Assembly (NCBI GenBank): GCA_025267735.1
Contig: CM046304.1
Coordinates: forward strand, 24,679,381 to 24,743,380
Length of the DNA stretch: 64,000 bases
Source: Mactra quadrangularis
Taxonomy: Eukaryota; Mollusca; Bivalvia; Venerida; Mactridae
Direction: 5' to 3'
Below, piece by piece: positions 28,229 to 37,567 of the stretch. The notes under the pieces are model-generated. The model ran no database searches. It was given only the letters and a program-made list of their open reading frames with translations, and was not told the origin of the DNA. Within the stretch, counting starts at the first letter, position 1. Each line of letters opens with the position of its first letter. The position numbers and the translations under genes were made by a program.

Positions 28229-28754
28229 ACCTTGGCCTAACATTATATGTTTTTTTTAACTTTTCTGAAATGCAGGAATTTTTACCTGAGATAAGGTAAA
28301 AACTGCCAAAAGCATAAGATTCTGAATGTTTATCATCTTTCAATTTTATAGGTTGTACAAATTGACTGATGACTCAAAATAATTTTTCAATATCATAAAC
28401 ATCCTTTCAATAACTTGGCCACTGTGCAGTGAGTAAATAATGCAGCATATATTTGTGATTGACAGAGTCTTTGTTATGAATGATATTGAAATGGTAATGC
28501 TACTAATGTAGTGTAGTTAAAGAATGGAAACAGCTGATGGATGAATTGAAATTACATGATCCTTTGCCTGCAAGAGGAGTTCAATGAGTGCTTAACGTAG
28601 CAGGTTTTATGGTACTTTACTAAGCTCTTTTTACAGTAACATGTAATTTGGAAATTGTGGCTATCAGTTAAACCAACACACTGTTCCTGAAGGTGTTTAG
28701 ATCGGTAGACCTAAGCTTAAAACACAGGTCACCAGCTATCTGAGTTAGAGTATC
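28229..28754. other. no gene seen
   Basis: Transition zone after the last candidate polyadenylation signal. The reading frames are short and nothing recognisable is present. Confidence 0.5.
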
Positions 28755-28921
28755 ATCAAGCTTGCAACTTGTTCTTTAAACCAGTACTAAGCTAACTCGG
28801 CACATACATTCACCAATGACTGGCAACTGTTACTCTTGATAGTCTGGTATTAGTTAAAAAGTTAGCTTGGTTTAAAGACTACTTCTATATAAATGTTCCA
28901 TTGACAACAAGTTAGCTTGAT
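28755..28921. repeat. imperfect inverted repeat, possible degraded foldback element
   Basis: The left arm at 28755-28783 (starts ATCAAGCTTGCAACTTG) is matched in reverse complement by two blocks on the right: TGGTTTAAAGAC at 28868-28879 and ACAACAAGTTAGCTTGAT at 28904-28921. They are split by a roughly 24-bp insertion. A second nested pair, CTAAGCTAAC near 28787 and GTTAGCTTGG at 28861, also matches. This may be an old MITE broken by insertion. The evidence is only the arm symmetry. Confidence 0.45.
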
Positions 28922-28924
28922 AAC

Positions 28925-29117
28925 CCTTGATCATTGAAATCACATTCAGGCAGGTGATCCCTAGCAGTACTTATTTACACCTAGTTGGAGTGGAACCACT
29001 GAAAGTAAATTTCTTGCTAAAAGAAATTAACAGCTAGTGCCCCTAATGGGGTATCAACCTCAGACCTATTGATCCCTAAGAACCCCTACCTTTAGGAGCA
29101 GTGGTTCAGTGGTAGGA
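28925..29117 (-). mobile_element. tRNA-derived SINE, minus strand (same family as 49280-49455)
   Basis: Block-by-block similarity to the copy at 49280-49455, in the same order, is visible. The shared blocks are GATCATTGAAATC, CAGGTGA-CCCT-(A)GCAGTAC, GTAAATTTCTTGCT..A, AGTGC-CCTAATGGGGT and the tRNA-like head ending AGGAGCAGTGGTTCAG. The head here has lost a clean B box (TTGATACCCC instead of TTCGAACCCC), so it is an older copy. Immediately downstream, at 29095-29160, a second tRNA-like A-box stretch (GAGCAGTGGTTCAGTGG) reads on the + strand, perhaps a second SINE abutting head to head. Confidence 0.65.
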
Positions 29118-29284
29118 TATCTACCCCTGGACCTTAGCTCTCAAAGGTGGGAGGGAGAGCAGCTTATAGAAAGGAGTTCATGACCAGTCTCTATGAAGGT
29201 TCGTACAGCTCATATCTGGTAACATTGACTTCATTTTGTAAAGCATTCATATATACCCACTAACTGTCTAGTCGACATGGTGAC

Positions 29285-30050
29285 ATGCCAGCAGGGTATC
29301 CTACTCTGGTACTCCGGTATCAGCTTGACTGGCCAAATCTTGATGGAGTAGAAAAAACAAGAGAACCGTTTTTTTTTCTGTTTTATTTTATATGCTTCTA
29401 TATCTTGACCGTTTATGCTTCTATCTTTTCTATATTTTCTCTTTGTACCTTTATCTTGCAAACCATCAAAGAATTGTCAATTTTCTGACAGTTTGACGTC
29501 AAAATGTAGATGTAGATAAGGGTAGAGTTGTTATTATTATTAACCATATAAGTATAGTAAGCTGTAGTCAGTGCCAAGATAATTGACTTGATAGTCATGT
29601 AAACAGCCCACAATCTGAGGTAACAAGGCTGATAAAGTGTCATGCTTCTAAGTTTGTTTATGATTTCACTTCCTTGAAATAACCTTCCAACCACGTTGGC
29701 TGAGACCCACTTTTTTACCTTCCCAGGTATGAAGTAGCTCCAAATCAAAGACCTGAGCTATGCCAGCAGGGCATTCTGTGGCTTCTGCTTTGGTCCATAT
29801 ATATCAGCTGGTCTGGTCAGATCGGGAGCGGAAAAAAAACTTTAGTATTGTATGCTACTAATGGCTTTACCCTTCTGTTTATATCTTTTCTATATTCTTT
29901 GTACCTTTATCTTGCACATCATCAAAGAATTGTCTATTTTCTGACAGTTTGACGTCAAAATGTAGATAAGTGTAAGGCTGGTCAGATCTGGAGTGGAAAA
30001 GCAATGAAGTGTCATACTTCAAAGTATGTTTATGCTTTCACTACCTCGTG
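29285..30050. repeat. diverged direct duplication of ~0.3-0.45 kb segments
   Basis: Segment A (about 29285-29690) and segment B (29761-30050) share ordered blocks. The first is TGCCAGCAGGG at 29286 and 29761. The longest is a block at 29422-29515 and 29883-29970 including TTTGTACCTTTATCTTGCA, CATCAAAGAATTGTC and TTTTCTGACAGTTTGACG. The last is AGTGTCATGCTTCTAAGTTTG near 29636, matching AGTGTCATACTTCAAAGTATG near 30008. Order is kept while spacers differ, so this is an old tandem duplication with later indels. Open frames crossing it are repeat shadows. Confidence 0.8.
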
Positions 30051-31480
30051 AATGTTTTGTCTGGTTTGTTTTGTATACGTTATGTCTATGTCACAGGTGT
30101 TATGGAGATGAAATTAATCATGGTTATTAAAAGTATATATAGTACATTTGTATATATTACTATTAATACGGTGGTTTGGAATATATCTGTATATCTAATA
30201 TATTCAATGACTCTTCATCTGGGGTTAGGAAAGTGATATTACACGAATACAATTACACATAGATCTAATCAACTAAAATAAACAGTCAAGGACAATCACT
30301 TTTCAATCCAATCTCCGTAAACAGATATCCTGTAGAGTGTTGTCGTGCAGGATCTCTAAGGTTCCCATGGAGGGTCACGTCGAGATGACCTTTATGTCGA
30401 CCAATCAATGCGTAGCTTTCATCTTGACGAAACACTATTACATGTAATAGCATTTTGATTTCGTAATTTCTATTTTTAAACCATGGTTTGCGAGCTTATT
30501 TGACAGCGGTATTATTCACAGTCTGCGATTGGATGGCTCATTTCAAATTGCGTGACGTAGACGATGTAAACAAGTTACTAAACATTACGATTTTGTCATG
30601 AATAGTATAATGAGGAAAGGTCGCCTGAACTTGACCCTCGTTTGAAAACGGCCAGATCTGAATTAGCGAGTAGACGAGCGGTACATTTTAGGGGTTTTAA
30701 TCAGATTGTTTTCAATCCAGATATCAATATATTATGTTTTGATACCTAAAATATAATATTTGAAAAACTTGTGTTATGTTGATGTTTTATGAGCATCTCT
30801 AAGGAAACAAAAAGGCGCCCACAACTCTGCAAACTACAGGTCTGTTGTCGATATTCGACAAATAATGAATAGGCATGCACGGCCACGCTCTTGTGAAGGG
30901 ACCATTATTTGCTGTCTGAATACTTGTATATCATATGAAAACTTCATAAACAATGTTAAGGCAATAATTCAAAGCCCAAATCGAGAATGGGTTTTGTGTT
31001 TTATAATGGAGTGACATTTAATACATACTTCCACAATGAAATCCAGAGTAGATTTTGTCTAGTTGGACTTGCCAGACGTTATTTCCCGCGTGAATTGCGG
31101 TCGGACACAAGCCTCCAAGTCATTCATTCTACATTTGACGCTAAATAGATTACAATTAAATTTTTGTCTACCATAAATTGGTGCTTGCCAAAATTCCCAC
31201 GATTTGATCTAACGTTAATTGTGCTAGACGCACTCTGTTTCTGTAGCAGACGACACTTTAAGGAGGAACATGAGCAGAAGATGCAAGGTGTATTCCAGTG
31301 GAAAGTGTGGAAGTAAATGGTGTTTCCTTATTCTGAATTGTTAAAACTCCAAAAGACAACAAAATTTCATGTTTCAGGTCCCTAGTGTTCTGCTCTATTT
31401 TTAATGACTCTAATTCAGTATATACTTTTCAATAGATATTTACGTATTAGTAAGCTTATTTTTTATAAAAGTGAATTTGG
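30051..31480. other. no gene seen; CpG-richer intergenic stretch
   Basis: From about 30300 to 31330 CpG is more frequent than in the T-rich half (TCACGTCGAGATG, GCGTGACGTAGACG, GAGTAGACGAGCGG). A CRE-like TGACGTAG lies near 30555. There is no long frame, and no clear promoter or exon can be assigned. Confidence 0.4.
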
Positions 31481-31774
31481 TGTAGGCGGATCTAGCGGGA
31501 CGGGGGGGGGGGGGTGAGGGGGATCCGGACCCCTTCCTAGAATTTGGAAAATGAGCCTGTCCATTAGTGTATTTTTTGACTGTGAGTCATTTTTAAGTAG
31601 CATGAGGCAATTTTTCTCGGTGCTTAACCTATATATAATGTTTATGTAGTTTTTGTTATTAATCTGTTGCATTATTCTGCAAAATGTGTATAATGTGGTT
31701 GTGGTTCGAAAGTTTGGACCCACCCTAGAAAAGTTTGGACCCCCCCCCTGGAAAAAATCCTGGATCCGCCCCTG
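31481..31774. mobile_element. hAT-type MITE (CAGGGGCGGATCC-type ends)
   Basis: The right end reads ATCCTGGATCCGCCCCTG, ending at 31774. Its reverse complement, CAGGGGCGGATCCAGG, is a common hAT-type terminus. The left end, TGTAGGCGGATCTAGCGGG from 31481, is a degraded version. G-rich (G13 at 31502-31514) and C-rich subterminal stretches mirror each other (GGATCCGGACCCC against TTTGGACCCCCCCCTGG). Flanks GAATTTGG and AATTGGTT look like an eroded 8-bp target duplication. There is no transposase coding sequence. The minus frame here is low-complexity. Confidence 0.75.
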
Positions 31775-31776
31775 AA

Positions 31777-31960
31777 TTGGTTTCCCAAATAAAATAGAAT
31801 TTTCAAAGTCGTAGAAAGGTATTGAAAAAAATGTTATCTGAACTTATTTTTTTTCTTACGTATACGAAATATAACTTTTCAAAATCGACCTTGGTTTCCC
31901 ACATAAAATCAAATTTTCAAAGTCGTGGGAGGGCATTGAAAAAAGTATTTGAACTTAAAT
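31777..31960 (+). repeat. tandem duplication, period 114 bp
   Basis: TTGGTTTCCCAAATAAAAT at 31777 recurs as TTGGTTTCCCACATAAAAT at 31891. Aligned blocks follow: ATTTTCAAAGTCGT, then GGTATTGAAAAAA or GGCATTGAAAAAA, then CTGAACTTA or TTGAACTTA. The first copy abuts the MITE, so the transposon inserted at the edge of copy 1. Confidence 0.8.
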
Positions 31961-34900
31961 TTTATAGAAATATTTTGTTATCACTAATTCTTACACAGCT
32001 TCGTATTGTTTTTCCATCCATTCTTACATTATTTTCAATCATCTGATAGACGGCTTTCCCAAAATGTTACACTCATTTTACAACGCTGACCTTTTACTGA
32101 AAGTTTTGCTTGTACCAGACTGGGTATATTTCAACCGTATTTGAACTATAGCTTGTAATTTAATTAAAACCTTAATTAGTACAAATTATCGTATGTGAGG
32201 TCAGGCTGCAATCTTCGTGGAATACGCATACATCATTTGAATGTGTTTGGCTCATTAAAGAGCTAAATGGGTAACTAATTTCTTCCCATTACGAAAACAG
32301 ACTTGGAGGCCATCAATAATGTATCTGGTTCAACTAAATGACAGGATTATGTCTCTTGAAGGCAATATTTAAATTTTGTCTTCAATATTTTAAATCTAGA
32401 CCTGCAGGGGTCCAAATTCTACAAGACATAAATTCGTTACGTAATATTTATCTTGTACGTGGAAAATATTAACGAAGCTGTTCTACGTGAATAAGACACT
32501 ATATTTCAAAATAGCAGACAAATTGAACTTTTATTTTATGATCATTTTTAATGTTTAAGTATACTGATTTAGTTTATTGCGTTGGCTTATTAAGCAGAAT
32601 TGTTAGGAGTCTAGGGGTGAATATGTTCTCCCAAACACTTCAATCCTCATCCATTTAAAACCATATTTTGGCTTACTGAGCAGCAAAATGAAACTTCGTA
32701 GGCGAATATGTTAAAAAAACACCCAACCATGAGTGCAGCCACATTAAAATCAAAACAGATTTATTGAATTACACTTCTCGAGCCCAAATTCTTTCTAATC
32801 ATCGAATCAAAAGCAGCTGGGACAAACAAATTCACTGATAAAATTAAAAAACCATACAGCACCAAATACACTGATAGGTTACAGCAATGAGGAACAAAAC
32901 AAACACGAGAATAAAAATGTTGATCTCACGTGGGGAACGCGCTAGACGCTTTAATCTTAGTACTAGCGATGATAAAGCAATGTTTCAAGCACCCCCTTAA
33001 CACTGATCACTCAATGTCGAGAAATATTCGAGCAAATTAGTTCTTTTTCTGCAATTCATTTTGCCAATCGGTTCAGAGAGAAAATATTCACACGGTTTTC
33101 AAAGCATGTTTGTTTTGATCACTAGGCATCGAATTGTCGTTTATATAGTGTACATTTCACAAACGGGACTCTATGTCATCTGAGCCTTTGTAAATATGTA
33201 CGCTGTCGTCAGAACGAGTCTGGTAATAATTGTTTTTGAACACTGACCACGGTGGGTGATGATCACTGTTTTCTAGATGATAGTTTCGCATATTAATTAA
33301 GGAATCTTGGTAAATATACGAAAGTTGTTTTCTCTGTCAATGCCCTTTGCATTGCAAACTTTTCATTGCGGTGCACCATTCAGTTATTCCTGTTCAAGCT
33401 CGTACACCTCTTCAAATCGTATGTTGATATGATTGGAGTTCGTACATTGTTGAAGAAATGAACAATAAAGTATGCTGCTGATCTGTAATGAGATTGCAGA
33501 AATATTTATCGTCAGCGACATGCAGGCGAACGGATATACCCTCGAAAGGCCAATGCGTCTTTGTTTCTGTTTGAAAGCTTCTTGCGAGTGGAGTTTGAAA
33601 TTGGTGTACCTTTTTGTTCACAGTATTTTATTCATCTATTAGCTGTTGGATTAGTGTTCAACCTTTTTTACAATAAAGTTCTGCTATAAAGACAACCTTG
33701 ATTTATTGCAAAAATCAAATAATTTTTGACAATTTTTAAGCCCCAAATGCTTAATTTGAGACGAAAAATGTCCTTATATTAAAACCATTTCGATAATATG
33801 ACAATCGATTTCGATGGTCAAAATTGTCGAACTTAACTGTACGTAAAACTACCCTTAAACAAATATTATTATAAGTATAGTCCAGAATAGTTGCCTAGAT
33901 ATATGCATTATAATAGTTAGTCCTAATTTGGTCATTATTAATTCGCAACAAAAATGGCGACTTTACGGGTTACAAATAAATCATCGGATACTAAATAAGG
34001 CCATTGTCACTTATCACTAACTTTCGATGCATAAATAAATCCATCGTGTCTTAGAACACTTTAAAGCACACAAATTACTAAAGTAAATTTAGGAACGGAT
34101 TAATTTTTGGTTAAAATGGGAAAATCAAAGTAAGTGAAATGGACTGACTTTACTGTATTAAGATTTTCCTTTTTTATCGTCCAATACATCAAAGGAAATG
34201 ATCGAATTTTGTGTTACAGGAATTAATGTACTAACTAACGTTGGTTTTAAATTAAGTTACCAATTTGACGCTGGGTGCTTTGTTTTAGGCATCTGAATAT
34301 TTATAGGACTGTAGCGACATATACCACACAAGAGAATCTAAATATTTGGGCAGGGATAAAGTCCACATTGTCCGGAACTAAAACACATTCTAGAACATTT
34401 AATTGTATATATTTGAAGTAGTATGCGAGAGATTTTGACCATAAACAACTCTCCAAAAGGCGTTCCGAATTAATGGCTGTCCAGCAAATCGTTTTTTGTT
34501 TGCTGTACATGATGTTACGATGGTCCAAAAGACATGTTACCAAAGTTGTATTTCATCGAAACCATAGTCCATGTCCAGTCGTCCAGTATAATTACTGTCT
34601 AAGGGTTAAAGGGTCCAACTAACACGATCACTATGTAATTATTGGCTACATTTGTAATAAATCTTCCTATCATTCTTTATAGAAACTTTTCTATTAAAGA
34701 GCAAAGGAACGAGACTTTAATCTGATGAAAGTTGAAAGTTATCTTATTTTCAATTAATAGTCACGTGGTCATTTTTTGTGACTGTAACTGGATATTTATA
34801 GGAACACTGATGAGTGAGGACACCACAAGACCCGGTGATTATGTTAACAGAAGTGGACATTACGAAACAAAGGTATACACCTAATTTCGTCAATATGATG

Positions 34901-35166
34901 TATGAAGTTACAGGAGAGAAATTGAAGAAACATCAAGAATAGTATATGGTCAGTTTTATAAAGGAAAACATTTTCTTTGGTCACAAAGTTTTGTACCTCA
35001 GGACCAATCTTGAAAACTTTCTCCTATGAAAGTGAAATACATACTTGAGGAGAAATATTTTTTCAGTGTTTAGCTTATACTTCGATATTCTTGCTCGATT
35101 TTGAAGCAAATTCTTTCAACTTTTTTCAACTAAATCACTTTCAGAGTCCACTTGAGCTAGTTGAAT
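31961..35166. other. no gene seen
   Basis: AT-rich intergenic DNA of mixed strand composition. Short frames (up to 80 codons) show no domain or codon pattern. No clear terminal repeats or SINE heads are noticed. Confidence 0.5.
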
Positions 35167-35274
35167 GAAGTTATTTGCTCAAGGAAACAACGGTTTCTAT
35201 GAAAATCGACCTAACGCGGAGCAAGCTATCCAATTGTTACCAATCGTAACCACTCGGCCACACCCGCTTCTTTT
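35167..35274 (-). mobile_element. truncated tRNA-derived SINE, minus strand (same family as 47786 and 55722)
   Basis: It shares TTGCTCAAGGAAACAACGG, AACGCGGAGCAAGCTATCCAATTGTTACCA and CTCGGCCACACCCGC-type blocks with the copy at 55722-55915. These are the tRNA head plus the start of the body, read on the minus strand. The body beyond the TTTCCTTGAGCAA core is missing, so the copy is 3'-truncated or eroded. The + frame at 35165-35434 is a shadow of this insertion. Confidence 0.7.
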
Positions 35275-35588
35275 CTGTGCTCGAGACATAGTTTTGGTTG
35301 GCTTGCTCTTTATGTGCTTTATGCCGCTCTTAGATAAATGTTCAGTCATATCATGGTGGCAAGTCAACCTACTCACTGCCTATAGAGAGGCACAAATCTC
35401 TAAGTGTAGACTTAATAAGCTTATTAGTAGATAAAATCAGATCAGCAAAATTTAATTCATACACCTGAGAAAATTGGACACATGCAGTCGAGTTGTTCCT
35501 ATATAAGCTTATTCCTATACCTGCACTTAGATAAAGTGCCATGTGACTTGACAACCGTATTATAAGAGTGCAAAACATACATGGCTAC

Positions 35589-35670
35589 AAAAACGAACTA
35601 TAAGTACCAGGTGACTGGTAAAGCCGATAACATGAGTACATAACATATTCATGACCTTCAAAAACGAACT
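35589..35670 (+). repeat. two diverged repeat units related to the 33-bp minisatellite
   Basis: AAAAACGAACT occurs at 35589-35599 and 35660-35670. The second is preceded by TTCATGACCTTC and followed by ATACATGTACT, the same order as in the degenerate edge of the 33-bp array near 49885-49920 (CAAGACAAT, AAAAACGAACT, GAAGTACT). It may be a remnant or seed of the same repeat family 14 kb away. Confidence 0.45.
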
Positions 35671-37092
35671 ATACATGTACTTACTATACTGAGCATGTTT
35701 TCATGTAATATCAATATGTTACCTAATGTAAATAAATCCGTGTACGTCACTGTATGAAACAAGACTCTTATATCTAGAATTCTTCATCCAAACTATGAAA
35801 ATTAGACAAAAGGAACAATGTCGACAGCTTGTAGTTTACATGTATTTAGCACACCGGGTGTCAGGTCACGTGATATGTTCTGGTTAACAGTAAGGATGTT
35901 GAACAGTTGAACAGATTTTTTATACATCATGATAATATATGTTGTAGAATTTTCTAGAGTGCAGGATACTAAATAAAATACCGGTGGGCCTTTTTAGTAA
36001 GATCCTTACGAACAAAATTTATCGTAAGTCAATTTTATCGATTTGCCGTTCCAAGTCAGAATGATTAAACATAATTATGAAATGATGATCAGAAGATAAA
36101 CTTTAGTCTACACAATTCAAGAATATTAAAAAATGATTGGCCAACGAAATGACCGTGTTAGGAATGTATCGTTTTTTACTTACGATGGTTTTTATCTTAA
36201 GTCTTTTTGTGAAAAGCGCCACAGATTAGGTATGGAGGGTTCGAAGTCTTGAACGCTGCCATTGTCGAGGTGTTTCGAATGTGACTTGTTTGTCAAGCCT
36301 GCTGTTCTCTTCTTTTGATAGAAATGAGATTACAAAATATTAACGTGGTATCTTTGGATTGGCCCTAATCCGGTACAATGTACCACTTATTTGTTACATT
36401 GAGTTAGCAACTACATTCTAATGATTTAGTACTTGGAGACCAGCACGCTAAAATGACTTATAAAATGTTATGTTACCTACATTCCCCTATTGAAAGCTAA
36501 CTATATTGTATAATATACTATATAGAATAAATTAAACTATGACACATAAAGTCGTCACGGTCTCGAACCATCGAAGACATTATAAGGGTTGTTGGCTTAT
36601 TTTGAACTTTCAATATGATGAGTGTCGATCGATTGAGTAATGAATCATTGATGTTAACTACTTCTGCAATAAATGCCATAAAATACGTCACTTCTCTTTT
36701 GTTTCTGGTCAGTCATTTATTTGACATAATGTTGCAATATTTTGATGGACAACAGATTGTTATTACACATGATTATATCCCTACACTCGTTCATACTATC
36801 TCAGCATGGTTATAGATCTACAAGATTCGATCATCAGTTACAGTAACACGCGATTTTACAATTATCATGTCAAATGAGACAATCTTTTTAGTTTCAAAGT
36901 TGGACAAAAAAGTTATGTTATTAAACAGATATTCAGTTTTTAAGAATGGCAAATATTACATCATACAAGTCAAGTAGAACAGGCTGATATGGTATTTCAA
37001 TTAAGATGATGAAATACCGAACATTGCTCTTTTCCTTGGTTAGACCATTCTATATATTTAAGGTGAAGATATCAGTTAGACCGTTTCGAGGG
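35671..37092. other. no gene seen
   Basis: Intergenic AT-rich DNA. A short frame at 36615-36815 has no recognisable features. No transposon ends are noticed. Confidence 0.5.
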
Positions 37093-37156
37093 TTGTCTGC
37101 AAGACTGTCGTAACTTGCTCTTTTACGCAATGCACTTACTACAGTCTTGCAGGCAC
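37093..37156 (+). ncRNA. candidate stem-loop (pre-miRNA-like or foldback repeat)
   Basis: The left arm 37093-37113 (contains CTGCAAGACTGTCGTAA) and right arm 37136-37156 (contains TTACTACAGTCTTGCAG) are reverse-complementary over 21 positions. There are two mismatches and one G-U pair, and the loop is 22 nt. Size and pairing resemble an animal pre-miRNA hairpin, but no known mature miRNA is recognised. A small foldback repeat would look the same. The hairpin shape is seen; function is inference. Confidence 0.25.
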
Positions 37157-37244
37157 CACTCGGTTTGTGTACAGAATGTGGTTAGTCGGGTTATAAACTT
37201 TGTCGACATACAATCTACATTACAACACCAAGTATAGTGTCTGG

Positions 37245-37556
37245 TAAGCGGCCCGGCTAGCTCAGTTGGTAGCACGCTAGTCTACTGATTGGGTGTCGTG
37301 GGTTCGATTCCCGGGCGGGACATACTTTCGTGAAGCTTGGTCATGAAATTATTTCTACGGCCATTTTCCCTCCTACGTATGATTCTTAATTATGTAGGAC
37401 AGTTGTCAGTCACCGACGAAAGTATGCGCCTAGTTGTTGGTTGACAGCTAATATCAGAGATTTAACCTTTCCAGGAGTGAGTAGGTTGTCTGACCGCCGT
37501 TATATGACCTATACAATGTGTTGCTACTGCGTTAAACCTAACAAAAACAAAAACAA
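37245..37556 (+). mobile_element. near-complete tRNA-derived SINE with target duplications
   Basis: The head at 37251-37322 is tRNA-like, with A box GGCTAGCTCAGTTGGTAGCA and B box GGGTTCGATTCCC. The acceptor stem pairs only about 5 of 7, so it is not an intact tRNA gene. The body ends in CGTTAAACCTAACAAAAACA plus an A/C-rich tail, a tail type frequent in bivalve SINEs. Flanking ATAGTGTCTGG (37234-37244) and ATAGTGTCTAG (37557-37567) form an 11-bp target-site duplication with one mismatch, which fixes both borders and implies a fairly young insertion. It would be transcribed by RNA polymerase III and mobilised by a LINE. Confidence 0.9.
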
Positions 37557-37567
37557 ATAGTGTCTAG

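Larger units (their letters stand above)
19775..28230 (+). other. probable long U-rich 3'UTR / downstream region of onecut
   Basis: No coding exon is visible after the onecut stop. The + strand remains strongly T-rich, with many T-runs and ATTTA motifs, until about 28.2 kb. Possible AATAAA signals occur at 20020 and 20080, at several places between 21.8 and 27.7 kb, and at 28223, the last followed by a T-run. Vertebrate ONECUT mRNAs are known for very long 3'UTRs, so a long isoform here is plausible but inferred. A GTGCCTT heptamer at 26080-26086 matches a miR-124 seed site. The region also holds a GTCT microsatellite and a MITE. A short isoform ending near 20.1 kb is equally possible. Confidence 0.4.

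Noticed and set aside
37251..37322. possible tRNA gene
   Set aside because: A and B boxes are present, but the acceptor stem has mismatches and the sequence continues into a SINE body with A-rich tail and target duplications.
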